Assembly (NCBI GenBank): GCA_041655755.1 | Contig: JBBAEY010000005.1 | Coordinates: 1 to 51,434, forward strand | Length of the DNA: 51,434 nucleotides | Direction: 5' to 3' | Origin: JAAYFT01 sp041655755 | GTDB taxonomy: Bacteria > Bacillota > Clostridia > Tissierellales > Tissierellaceae | Shown: piece by piece, positions 33,156-41,339 of the stretch | Layout: every line of letters starts with the position of its first letter | Position numbering within the stretch: the stretch's first letter is position 1 | Notes under the pieces: model-generated | Told to the model about the DNA's origin: nothing | What the model saw: the letters and a program-made list of their open reading frames with translations, nothing else | The model's database searches: none | Made by a program: the position numbers and the translations under genes

Positions 33156-36119
33156 CTATTTAGCAAATATAACTAAATCCCTTACGTCAATATATCCATC
33201 GTGCCCACCATTGTGCTGTATCCTAATATATTGCCTCCCCGGCTCTATATCCGCATCGGTGGTGAATTCCAGTCTTATGGTCCGCCAATCGCCTGTTAGT
33301 TCTATGCCCGTTAACTCACCTTGGTTTGCATTTTCAGCACCAGAGGACCAGGCATAGAGATTGAATCTATCTGGATTTGCCGTTCCCCTAGCTTTTAATT
33401 CCAAGGCATAGCTAGTATTAGGCTGTAAGCTAATAGGCGTTATATATTTAAAGCCATGATTTTCACCTGGATTGGTAATCCTCATGAATGAATAATCTTC
33501 CTCGCCTATGATTTGGTGGTCAATTTCCGAACCAGTTGGCTTAGATGTAGCCAGCATGTCTATATTCCCATCATTGTTGATATCTAAATCAAAATAATAG
33601 GCAAAATAAAGCCCCCATCCCTCTGAATAGATTTCCCCTATTCGATCAATGTTGTCATATAGATACTGTAACTGTCCAATAGCATCTACTAAGCTATTAT
33701 TGACCTTTAAGGGCTTGTAGGCCCTGCTATTAACCCTCTCTATATCCTCCTTAACCAATAGGGCCTGTTGCAAATAAGACCTTGCCTTTTCAGTATTGCC
33801 TTCGTTGATATAAAAGTCAATTACAGACCTATAGCCATCTACCTTTTGTAGATATATTTCAGTTCTCATGGGTTGGAGCCCTGCCGATATATCTAGTTGT
33901 TCCAGCCCCTTTTCTATTTCGCCAATAGAAAAATTGAAACTTGCAGCATTTCCATAGGCAAAGGCATCATAGGGGACGATTTGTAGGTATTGATCTACCA
34001 GATTGACAGCCTTCCTTACATATTCAAGGTCATCAGTCTCCCTATACTTTCCCATATAAAGCGAAGCCAAATCCATTTTATAGGTCCCCTCATATCTGTC
34101 GAATTTAACCACCTTTTCAAAGTTTTCCACAGACAAGTCCAAGTCCTGATCTTCAAAGGCTTGGGCACCAGCCACCTTGTATCTTTCGCTGTATACTATA
34201 GATGAGCTATTGGCTATTAGGATTGATACCAAAAAGATTAAGGCATATAGGGATAAATTCGTGCTGACCCTGTCAAATGCCCTTGTAAATCTATACTTCT
34301 TGAAGTCAAAGCCATCCAGTCTATTAACCAGTAGACCCATCAGTACCCAAAAGACGATGGCATATGCTGGCAATGACATATCAAAGTCTACAATAGCATG
34401 TATAAGCATAGTTGCAATTGTAATAGCTATACCCAAGAGCATCAATCTTTCACCTGTGCTTTCAGTCCTCTTGTAGGAGATGAAGAAATATAGCAGGATA
34501 AATGCCATCATTGCTAGGAATATAATAAAACCTAGACTGCCTATTTCTATCCACATTTGTAAGACAAAGTTGTGGGCCAAGGCAGTGGAATAAGGATAGG
34601 ACTGGTGCTTTTGGTAGATAGAGAGCCATCCGCCCCCACCTGTACCTAAAATAGGCCTTTCCCCAATTATCTTCAGTCCATCCTTGTTAAAGGTCATTCT
34701 AGCAGTAAAACTTCCTTCTCCAGCACTTATACTTTGGACCCTCCTGACAAAGTTCTCGCCTAGGTACTTGTACTTCAATGGTATCTTGCTAACCAGGTCC
34801 TCAGTCTCGATGTCTACGATATTGGCACTGTAGAATTCAACCCTTGTAGCAGGATAGGTATTTTGGAAATAAACCCTTATACCCGATGAGTCCTCAAGTG
34901 TAGTGAAGTCCAAACTTGTAAATTTCTCCCCTATCTCTGTCAGATCCTCCCTTAGTAGGAGGGTTAGACTATCGTCACTATTTACATTGTATACAGTTAT
35001 TCTAGCAAAATAATTAGATTGGCTGTGGTTTTCACCACTATAGTCTAATTCCAATCTATAGCTATTGTCTGGTAGGGTCGATGATGTCTTTCTTATTATT
35101 GTAGTAGTAGCATTTTCTTCCGAATTATTCTCCAAGGTCAGACTAGTGGTTGCATTGATTATATATATGGCTGCCATGACTAGCACAAGTCCCAGTATAC
35201 CCAGAGATGTAATTAGCCTCCTAATGGACATATTTCTTAGCCTGTCCTGCAGCAAGGATATAAGGTATACCAAGAGCCCAGTCGCCGCAAAGCTAATGAA
35301 AAATAAGGCCCATAGCTTTCCACTTGGGTCAGCTAATCTGCTATTAAATAAAAATACAGCAGAAGACGAAATAATTATTGAAGATAGGCCATATAACAAG
35401 GCTTCCATCTTTGTCCTATTTGGCATAATAATGAAATAAAGTAAAAAAGACAAGGGGAATATCAAAAACATAGCCCTAGACAGGGTAAGTATTAGGGTAA
35501 ATATGTAGATACCCATTAGTGCCCCAAAGATTGATTTTTCTATCCTTGATTCTGCCCTGATTAGCATGGTTAGGGCTAGGAAATATAAGGCTCCTACATA
35601 TGCCCCTAGAGTATTCGGGTATTGGAATGTGGAACTAAGCCTATTGCCTATGACAGCCCCCATATACTCCCATGTGCCTATAGCTGCCCCTATACCTATG
35701 ACAGATACCATAAGGCCTGCAAATAGCAGTATGTAAACTATATAGCTTTCCTGTCTCTCCTTTGTGGCAAAGTCCTTTGCCATTTGAAAGAGTGCAAAAT
35801 AGCCTAGATACCTCGAAAACTCAAGCAGGGCCTCTCTTTTGTGAACTCCATAGCTAATGGATAGTAAATACAGGACTACCATAGCCAGAAATAGATAGTC
35901 TACAGGGCTAGAGAAGAGCCTGAAGTCCCTTTCCCTTGACTTATATATTGCCCATATAATAAAAACTATGTATATACTAATTAAGGACGGCAGCAACTCC
36001 CGTTCAAAATACAACCCCCTAAATAATAGGGGCAGGGTAATTACAATATTAAAGAGTATAAAGGTTAGACTTGCCGGGGTATTAGATGCGGATTTCTTTG
36101 CTATAGATTTATTTGACAT
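33156..36119 (-). CDS. O-antigen ligase/polymerase-like membrane protein with TPR and carbohydrate-binding end
   Basis: I start at ATG 36119 (MSNKSIAKKS). The roughly 987-residue protein has about a dozen helices. They are interrupted by an extracellular beta-rich stretch (about 330-480) and followed by the ligase loop GTGGGGWLSIYQKHQSYPYSTALAHNFVLQMWIEIG with H-N and W-x-E-x-G, typical of WaaL/Wzy. After the last helix (about 630) come TPR-like repeats (ALDQD..NFEKVVKFDRYEGT) and a final carbohydrate-binding-like domain. It would polymerise or transfer surface glycan. The double extracytoplasmic extension is longer than most relatives (400-800 residues). Confidence 0.82.
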   Translation of the reverse strand: MSNKSIAKKSASNTPASLTFILFNIVITLPLLFRGLYFERELLPSLISIYIVFIIWAIYKSRERDFRLFSSPVDYLFLAMVVLYLLSISYGVHKREALLEFSRYLGYFALFQMAKDFATKERQESYIVYILLFAGLMVSVIGIGAAIGTWEYMGAVIGNRLSSTFQYPNTLGAYVGALYFLALTMLIRAESRIEKSIFGALMGIYIFTLILTLSRAMFLIFPLSFLLYFIIMPNRTKMEALLYGLSSIIISSSAVFLFNSRLADPSGKLWALFFISFAATGLLVYLISLLQDRLRNMSIRRLITSLGILGLVLVMAAIYIINATTSLTLENNSEENATTTIIRKTSSTLPDNSYRLELDYSGENHSQSNYFARITVYNVNSDDSLTLLLREDLTEIGEKFTSLDFTTLEDSSGIRVYFQNTYPATRVEFYSANIVDIETEDLVSKIPLKYKYLGENFVRRVQSISAGEGSFTARMTFNKDGLKIIGERPILGTGGGGWLSIYQKHQSYPYSTALAHNFVLQMWIEIGSLGFIIFLAMMAFILLYFFISYKRTESTGERLMLLGIAITIATMLIHAIVDFDMSLPAYAIVFWVLMGLLVNRLDGFDFKKYRFTRAFDRVSTNLSLYALIFLVSILIANSSSIVYSERYKVAGAQAFEDQDLDLSVENFEKVVKFDRYEGTYKMDLASLYMGKYRETDDLEYVRKAVNLVDQYLQIVPYDAFAYGNAASFNFSIGEIEKGLEQLDISAGLQPMRTEIYLQKVDGYRSVIDFYINEGNTEKARSYLQQALLVKEDIERVNSRAYKPLKVNNSLVDAIGQLQYLYDNIDRIGEIYSEGWGLYFAYYFDLDINNDGNIDMLATSKPTGSEIDHQIIGEEDYSFMRITNPGENHGFKYITPISLQPNTSYALELKARGTANPDRFNLYAWSSGAENANQGELTGIELTGDWRTIRLEFTTDADIEPGRQYIRIQHNGGHDGYIDVRDLVIFAK

Positions 36120-36404
36120 TTTTATCACCACTTTGCTATTTATACATATTAATTTTACATTAGATAGGGTGAGAAATCAAGGAGTAAGATTAAATTGTGA
36201 ACTAGATGGGGTAATTTAAAATGCTGCATAAAACAAAAGGTATATCTTATTTATTGCAATAATTATTATTCAATATTATAATTTATTAAATGAGAACTGT
36301 TTATTGTCAATAGGTTTATGGAAAAGAAACTATTTTAAAAGAACAATTAGAAAATCAAAATTGTATTCATGTGTGATATAGTTTTAAATTAAGGGGGAAA
36401 TTAC

Positions 36405-37172
36405 ATGTATTCTATAATTACATATCTAAAAAACAGCTCAATTTTATTTACTACTACTGCCTTTCTTACCTTCTCACTTTTAACATTCTTAACCATCTAC
36501 TTCTATTTTTTTGGATACCTAGTTTCATCTAGAAAATTAAACGTTGTTTTTGTTAGAAGCTTTGAACTTACTATAGCCTTATCTTTTGCTTCGATAACAT
36601 TTTCAGCGTTAGCATGGTCTACCATCAAACTCACAGGAAGTATGGAACAAATCTTTTATTTACTATTTCCCTTTTTGCAGGTCCTAGTAGGAAATTTAAT
36701 GTTTAGTCTTATAATAAAACTATATGAAAGAAATAACCTTTTAAAGTTACACAACGATTGCGATATTTATTGTGTAAGTCCAGATGAATTAAAAAGAAAT
36801 ATAAATTTTCTGTTTTTCTTAGGACCAATAATGACTATAATGCTCTATATTTATTTAAAAGATACAAATAAATTTGAAGTAGACAGTTTTGTTGTTACTA
36901 TTCTTTCAACTTTAATTGGCAGATTTTTCTGGTATGATACAAATTACCATAGTTTTTTGAATACTATTCGGGAATTTACACCTGAAAAGTCTTACCTTAA
37001 ACAGTTAATTTTACCCCTACTATTTATTGTCATAATTGCTATAATAGATAATACTATGCCCAATGATTTTTTCTCTGGCTTTAACTTAGGGTATAATTTC
37101 TACTTTTTTATCCTATTTGTAATATATCTTATTTTGCGTATTAAGGATATACTTTTTGGTAAAATTAAATAA
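36405..37172 (+). CDS. Membrane protein of unknown function, six predicted helices
   Basis: The 255-residue protein has hydrophobic segments near 12-38, 48-72, 82-105, 132-150, 195-215 and 225-245. The loop after helix 3 is basic and polar (KLYERNNLLKLHNDCDIYCVSPDELKRN). AAGGGGGAAATTACATG gives a clear start. Codon use is very AT-rich, unlike the polysaccharide genes to the left. It is convergent with the next gene with only 40 bases between, and no terminator is evident. I do not recognise it. Confidence 0.6.
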   Translation: MYSIITYLKNSSILFTTTAFLTFSLLTFLTIYFYFFGYLVSSRKLNVVFVRSFELTIALSFASITFSALAWSTIKLTGSMEQIFYLLFPFLQVLVGNLMFSLIIKLYERNNLLKLHNDCDIYCVSPDELKRNINFLFFLGPIMTIMLYIYLKDTNKFEVDSFVVTILSTLIGRFFWYDTNYHSFLNTIREFTPEKSYLKQLILPLLFIVIIAIIDNTMPNDFFSGFNLGYNFYFFILFVIYLILRIKDILFGKIK

Positions 37173-37212
37173 TCAGATAGATTGTTTAGGGTAAAATAGA
37201 ATTGGCATATGT

Positions 37213-38298
37213 TTAAAATAAACTTATCAATCTTAATTGCTGTTTCTCAGTACTATATTCAAATGATGCGAGTAATTTCACATTTTTATCTGAATTAACA
37301 CCTTTAATTTCAATATTGGAATTAAACTTTGCTACATTATGGCTATTTATTTCTAAATTATAAATATATGATTCACGAAGTCTATCTCTGAGCATAATAG
37401 AGAACTTTTCTAATTCTAGATCTTTAACACCTATCTTTTCCATAATAGCGACATTCTTTTTCTTTATATACTCATACTTCTCTGGTTGTATAATGACATC
37501 AAATTTTTCGTAGTCTATTGCATTGGTACTTATAACATTCAAGCTAAACAATAAATCACTTTTATCAACTAATCTGCTTTCAATTTTATACTCCAAGAAC
37601 GAAATATAATAGTATTGCTCTAGACTTATTATCTTAAATCCATTTTCCACAAAGGGGTACCCCATCAAATTAACATTTTCCATAGTATCTCTGTCGTCTT
37701 CATGCGACATAATTACAATATCTTTGTTTTGTAAACAAGCCTGAATTAAACAGTATGCTAATAAATCTTTTAGTATATTTGCATATGTCATATCTCCATA
37801 ACCAATAAACCAAGGGTGTCCTCTTAATTCTTTAATAATAGTGTTTATTTCCATATCAATTAAGTTGGTGATATAGACCATAAAGTATTGACTTGAATGT
37901 ATATAATTTGTTTGATTTAATTGAACAATGTTTTTAAAAATACCCTCATGTACAAATTCCTCTGGTATACCCATACTCAAAAGATCGCCATGAAAAATAG
38001 CATGTTTACGTTTTTTATCAATCAATGGTATCAAGTTTCTAAAAATAACTCCTCCATACCAGTGAGAATCAATTTTACTACTATCAAAACAAAATACCAT
38101 CTCCTTCTTATTTCTTTTATAGCTAGGTACTAAAATACTCTTTAATGATTCATATTCAATTTTCTTTGCTTCTAGAATTTCCACAGTCTTCTCAAATTCA
38201 GAATTTATTGTATCCATAATCTGTGATTTGTCGAGATTAAAATAGTTTTTCATCAAATCCCATTTTACATTGCCTCTTGCATTTACGGTATATATCAT
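37213..38298 (-). CDS. Hypothetical soluble protein
   Basis: The 361-residue protein has no signal peptide or membrane helix. It has KEMVFCFDSSKIDSHWYGGVIFRNLIPLI, GHPWFIGYGDMTYANILKDLLAYCLIQ and a IVIMSHEDDRD stretch, none of which I can place in a family. The overall look is an alpha/beta enzyme or a phage-defence-type protein with several acidic conserved-looking pairs, but this is only an impression. It is AT-rich and lies beside the IS66 element, fitting recent acquisition. Confidence 0.6.
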   Translation of the reverse strand: MIYTVNARGNVKWDLMKNYFNLDKSQIMDTINSEFEKTVEILEAKKIEYESLKSILVPSYKRNKKEMVFCFDSSKIDSHWYGGVIFRNLIPLIDKKRKHAIFHGDLLSMGIPEEFVHEGIFKNIVQLNQTNYIHSSQYFMVYITNLIDMEINTIIKELRGHPWFIGYGDMTYANILKDLLAYCLIQACLQNKDIVIMSHEDDRDTMENVNLMGYPFVENGFKIISLEQYYYISFLEYKIESRLVDKSDLLFSLNVISTNAIDYEKFDVIIQPEKYEYIKKKNVAIMEKIGVKDLELEKFSIMLRDRLRESYIYNLEINSHNVAKFNSNIEIKGVNSDKNVKLLASFEYSTEKQQLRLISLF

Positions 38299-38627
38299 AG
38301 CCTATCATCCTCTTCGTAAATTTGTTCCTAATTTTTCTAATATATTTGTATCTTACTATCTAAAACTCTTACTCCGATATCATATTAATACCTTTCCTCT
38401 TGTGATTGCTCCTTTGTCTTGTATCCAAGCATAATTTTACTTTAAGTCATATAACCGCCCCATCATTGGTAGTAGGTTTTCTATCTACCCTTACTTTAGC
38501 AGGTTTCTCGGACATTAATATAGATGCATTAGTAGAGGTACCTTAACTTTTTTGCCAGTATCCTAACCCACTAACCTTAATTCCATTTGCTTCACTTTAT
38601 TATGTTTTAGTCTAGTTGTGCTGTATT
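38299..38627. other. Intergenic gap with a weak coding remnant
   Basis: This stretch of about 330 bases has no intact gene. On the minus strand near 38450-38590 two short frames (NGIKVSGLGYWQK, then GTSTNASILMSEKPAKVRVD in another frame) look like a frameshifted relic of one protein, but I cannot name it. Confidence 0.3.
38620..38627. repeat. Target-site duplication, left
   Basis: GCTGTATT directly abuts the left inverted repeat and recurs at 41269-41276 after the right one. Eight bases is the expected length for IS66 insertion. Confidence 0.9.
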
Positions 38628-38657
38628 GTAAGCGATCAATAATAGATGTATTGTATA

Positions 38658-38689
38658 ATTCTAGGGATATCGTATGATATCCCTAGAAT
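38658..38689 (+). terminator. Hairpin inside the left end of IS66
   Basis: ATTCTAGGGATATC / GATATCCCTAGAAT (14 bp, loop GTAT) is followed on the plus strand by GTTTTTAT. It would stop transcription entering from the left and antisense to tnpC. Confidence 0.65.
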
Positions 38690-38698
38690 GTTTTTATG

Positions 38699-40312
38699 CT
38701 ATTTACATGTCCTTTGGATCAGGTCATCCCAGGGCATCATTAAATCTAAAACTTTAGGGTTTGTTTTAATATTTGATCCTGGAAGTCTAGATAATAAAAA
38801 TTCTAAATATTTGTATGGATTTAGGCCATTGGCCTTGGCTGTTTCTACCAGGGAGTAAACACAAGCACTTGCCTGGGCTCCTTTGGGACTAGCACAAAAT
38901 GTCCAGTTTTTCCTTCCTATGGTGAAGGGTCTTATGGAGTTTTCTGCTATGTTATTTGATATTTGGCAGTTACCGTCTTGTAGGTAGCTTTCTAGTTTTT
39001 CCCTATGGCTTAAGCCATACTTAAGGGCTATTCCTATTTTTGATTTGGGTAGCACTTTTTGATTTGCTTTTTCTGCCCATGACCAAAAGGCTTCTAGTAG
39101 GGGTTTTTCCTTTCCTAGACGCTTAAGATATCTTTCTTCTGGCTTAAGATTTTTAAATTCTCTTTCCCAGTCAAAGAGTTTATTTATGTAGGCTATGCCT
39201 TCTGCTGGAAGAATTGCTTCTTGGCTTTCCATGTCTTTGGGAAGGGCATCTTTCATATACCTTCTTAGGTGGGCCCAGCAAAGACACTGGTGGATATCCT
39301 CTACTTTGTTGTAGCCTGCATATCCATCTGTATGGAGGTAACCTTTAAAGCCTTTTAAAAAGTCTCTAGGGTAGTCTCCAGATCTACTAGGTGTATATTT
39401 AAATATTCTTATACCCTTATCTGTATTCGATGAAGTGGAGTAGACCCACATGTAAGACTTTGTGGTGTTTTCCTTACCTTCTTCATTTAATACTTGGACT
39501 GGTGTTTCGTCTGCATGAAGGTATTTTTCTTTTAATAATTCTTCTTGCAGCCTATCTACCACTGGATAGAGCCATTCCTCTGATGTCTTCATTATCCAGT
39601 TTGAAAGGGTTTGTCTTTTAACTTCAAAGCCCATCTGTTTCCAGTCTTTTTCCTGGCGATATAGTGGAACTGCTTGGACAAACTTTTGATACATGGTCCA
39701 GGCGACAGATGAGGCTGTGGCATAGGAATGCTGAAGTACAGGCTCTGGTGTATAGGGGTTAAATATCCCTGGTCTGTTTTCTTTTTTACATGCTCTACAT
39801 TCATAGGTTTCCTGATATATGTTAACTACTGATATTTCTGCTGGTATGTATTTTATTTCTGATCTTAAAAATTTCTTTCCTACTATGCTTAGTTTACTTC
39901 CATCTACTGGGCATACTTGCTGGGATCCTTCTAGTTTGTATACTTGTTCCTGGCTAGGTAAATCTTTGAATAAGTCTTTTCTTTTGTAACCTTTTTTAGT
40001 TTTCTTTATTGTCTCCTCAAAGGGAACTTCCTCAAGTATAGATAGGTCCATTTCTTTTTCAGGCTCATTAAAAAGACCTAGTTCTATGTCAGATATTACT
40101 AATTGACCATCTATAGCTGAAGTTTTCTCTGTTTTTCTTCCATAGAGTTTCTTTATTAAATATTCCATATTCTCACTTAGTCTTTTTACTTCTTCTTCTA
40201 AGAACTTTATGGTTTTACCACTATTTTCTATGGTCTTAGCTTGAGATTCTATTATTTTATTTTGGGATTCTATTGTTATTTGAAGTGTTTTTACTAAGCT
40301 AGTATTATCCAT
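38699..40312 (-). CDS. tnpC: IS66 family transposase TnpC
   Basis: The 537-residue DDE transposase has an N-terminal coiled coil (about 8-55), a zinc-binding motif (CPVDGS ... CRAC) and a catalytic core: LHADETPVQVL with the first D, a second DGYAGYN and the glutamate near NNIAENSIRPFTIGRKNW. Length is normal for TnpC. It catalyses cut and strand transfer with TnpA and TnpB help. Confidence 0.95.
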   Translation of the reverse strand: MDNTSLVKTLQITIESQNKIIESQAKTIENSGKTIKFLEEEVKRLSENMEYLIKKLYGRKTEKTSAIDGQLVISDIELGLFNEPEKEMDLSILEEVPFEETIKKTKKGYKRKDLFKDLPSQEQVYKLEGSQQVCPVDGSKLSIVGKKFLRSEIKYIPAEISVVNIYQETYECRACKKENRPGIFNPYTPEPVLQHSYATASSVAWTMYQKFVQAVPLYRQEKDWKQMGFEVKRQTLSNWIMKTSEEWLYPVVDRLQEELLKEKYLHADETPVQVLNEEGKENTTKSYMWVYSTSSNTDKGIRIFKYTPSRSGDYPRDFLKGFKGYLHTDGYAGYNKVEDIHQCLCWAHLRRYMKDALPKDMESQEAILPAEGIAYINKLFDWEREFKNLKPEERYLKRLGKEKPLLEAFWSWAEKANQKVLPKSKIGIALKYGLSHREKLESYLQDGNCQISNNIAENSIRPFTIGRKNWTFCASPKGAQASACVYSLVETAKANGLNPYKYLEFLLSRLPGSNIKTNPKVLDLMMPWDDLIQRTCK

Positions 40313-40421
40313 TTTTATTAGCCCCTCTTAGGATTTTATCTATCTCTATTATACTATTTTAAGCTTTCAAAAACAAGAAGAAAATGCTTGAAAACCTTAA
40401 TATTTAGAGGCCTTCAAGCAT

Positions 40422-40778
40422 TTATATTATTCTTTTATTCTCTAGATTTTGAATAAGATTTCTCTGGTCTATTGTTAGTCCTTCTATGAGCCATCTATAT
40501 TGCTGAAGGCTTATTTCTCTTACTTCTTCCTTGGTTCTTGGCCACTGAAAAACTCCAGCTTCTAATCTTTTGTAGAGGAGGAGAAATCCATCTCCTTCCC
40601 AAAGGAGGGCCTTCATCCTGTCCCTTTTGCTACCACAAAAGAGAAAGATTGCATGATCAAAGGGATCTAACTTGAAGTTTTGACTAACAATGGCAGATAG
40701 ACCATCTATGGATTTTCTCATATCTGTTTTTCCACAGGCAATGTAGATTTTAATATTATCTGGTAGTTTTATTTTCAT
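40422..40778 (-). CDS. tnpB: IS66 accessory protein TnpB
   Basis: The 118-residue protein matches the family throughout: IYIACGKTDMRKSIDGL, IFLFCGSKRDRMKALLWEGDGFLLLYKRLE and the FQWPRT block. It is required for IS66 transposition. The gene follows tnpA after two bases. Confidence 0.95.
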   Translation of the reverse strand: MKIKLPDNIKIYIACGKTDMRKSIDGLSAIVSQNFKLDPFDHAIFLFCGSKRDRMKALLWEGDGFLLLYKRLEAGVFQWPRTKEEVREISLQQYRWLIEGLTIDQRNLIQNLENKRII

Positions 40779-40780
40779 AA

Positions 40781-41146
40781 TTACTGACCTATTAAATTAA
40801 GAATCATGGATAAGGTAGCTAGATCTGCACCGTTAAAGATTTCAATTTCATTTCCTTTAGACCTAAGAATGGCACAGGTAAGTTGGTTGTTAGGGTTTGA
40901 CTCATCCTTAGTATCTAGTTTAGCTTTAAGTTCTACAAATTGACTTTGGCCTGTAACAGCTAAGGTACCTGCTTTAATTAAACTATCTTCTCTAATTACT
41001 TTTAGCCAGTAGTAGTAGCTTCCATGACTTATTCCTTTACTCCTGCACCAGTCTCTAACTGTTAAGCCACTTTCATTAAATTCCCTAATGTTTTTTATCC
41101 ATCTAGCTTTTTCCAATTCATGTTTAGAAGTTTTCATAGTTGCCAT
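40781..41146 (-). CDS. tnpA: IS66 accessory protein TnpA
   Basis: The start is ATG 41146 (MATMKTSKHELEKARWIKNI), since GGGAGATG lies in front of it. The 121-residue protein has the TnpA helix-turn-helix ESGLTVRDWCRSKGISHGSYYYWLK near residue 25-50. It is the first gene of the element. Confidence 0.9.
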   Translation of the reverse strand: MATMKTSKHELEKARWIKNIREFNESGLTVRDWCRSKGISHGSYYYWLKVIREDSLIKAGTLAVTGQSQFVELKAKLDTKDESNPNNQLTCAILRSKGNEIEIFNGADLATLSMILNLIGQ

Positions 41147-41163
41147 ATTTTCATCTCCCATCT

Positions 41164-41202
41164 GTCTATGAGTTAGCAGACAGTGTCTGCTAACTCATAG
41201 AC
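41164..41202. other. 18-bp perfect hairpin upstream of tnpA
   Basis: GTCTATGAGTTAGCAGAC pairs with its exact complement (41185-41202) around a 3-base loop, just before the tnpA ribosome site. Such structures can sequester the transposase start when read-through transcripts enter the element. Confidence 0.6.
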
Positions 41203-41243
41203 ACTTTGTTGGGAATATTATCTCATGATTCTTTACGGTTTAA

Positions 41244-41276
41244 AATACATCTATTATTTGACGCTTACGCTGTATT
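41244..41276. repeat. IS66 right inverted repeat and target duplication
   Basis: 41244-41268 is the right repeat (reverse complement begins GTAAGCGTCAAATAATAG) and 41269-41276 the second copy of GCTGTATT. Confidence 0.9.
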
Positions 41277-41298
41277 TGAGGGATACAAATAAAATTAA

Positions 41299-41323
41299 AA
41301 AAGAGAGGCATAGCCTCTCTTTT
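41299..41323. terminator. Terminator of the large SLH gene
   Basis: AAAAGAGAGGC / GCCTCTCTTTT (11 bp, 3-base loop) has a T-run on both strands. It lies 16 bases beyond the SLH stop codon. Confidence 0.8.
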
Positions 41324-41339
41324 TAGGTTAGTTAATTGT

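Larger units (their letters stand above)
38628..41268 (-). mobile_element. Complete IS66-family element
   Basis: The 2641-bp element has 25-bp terminal repeats (38628-38652 and 41244-41268, starting GTAAGCG, 22 of 25 matching) and an 8-bp duplication of the target, GCTGTATT. It carries tnpA, tnpB and tnpC on the minus strand in the standard order, all apparently intact. Strong hairpins sit inside each end. The perfect duplication suggests recent transposition. It lies beyond the terminator of the large SLH gene, so it does not interrupt a gene. Confidence 0.95.
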
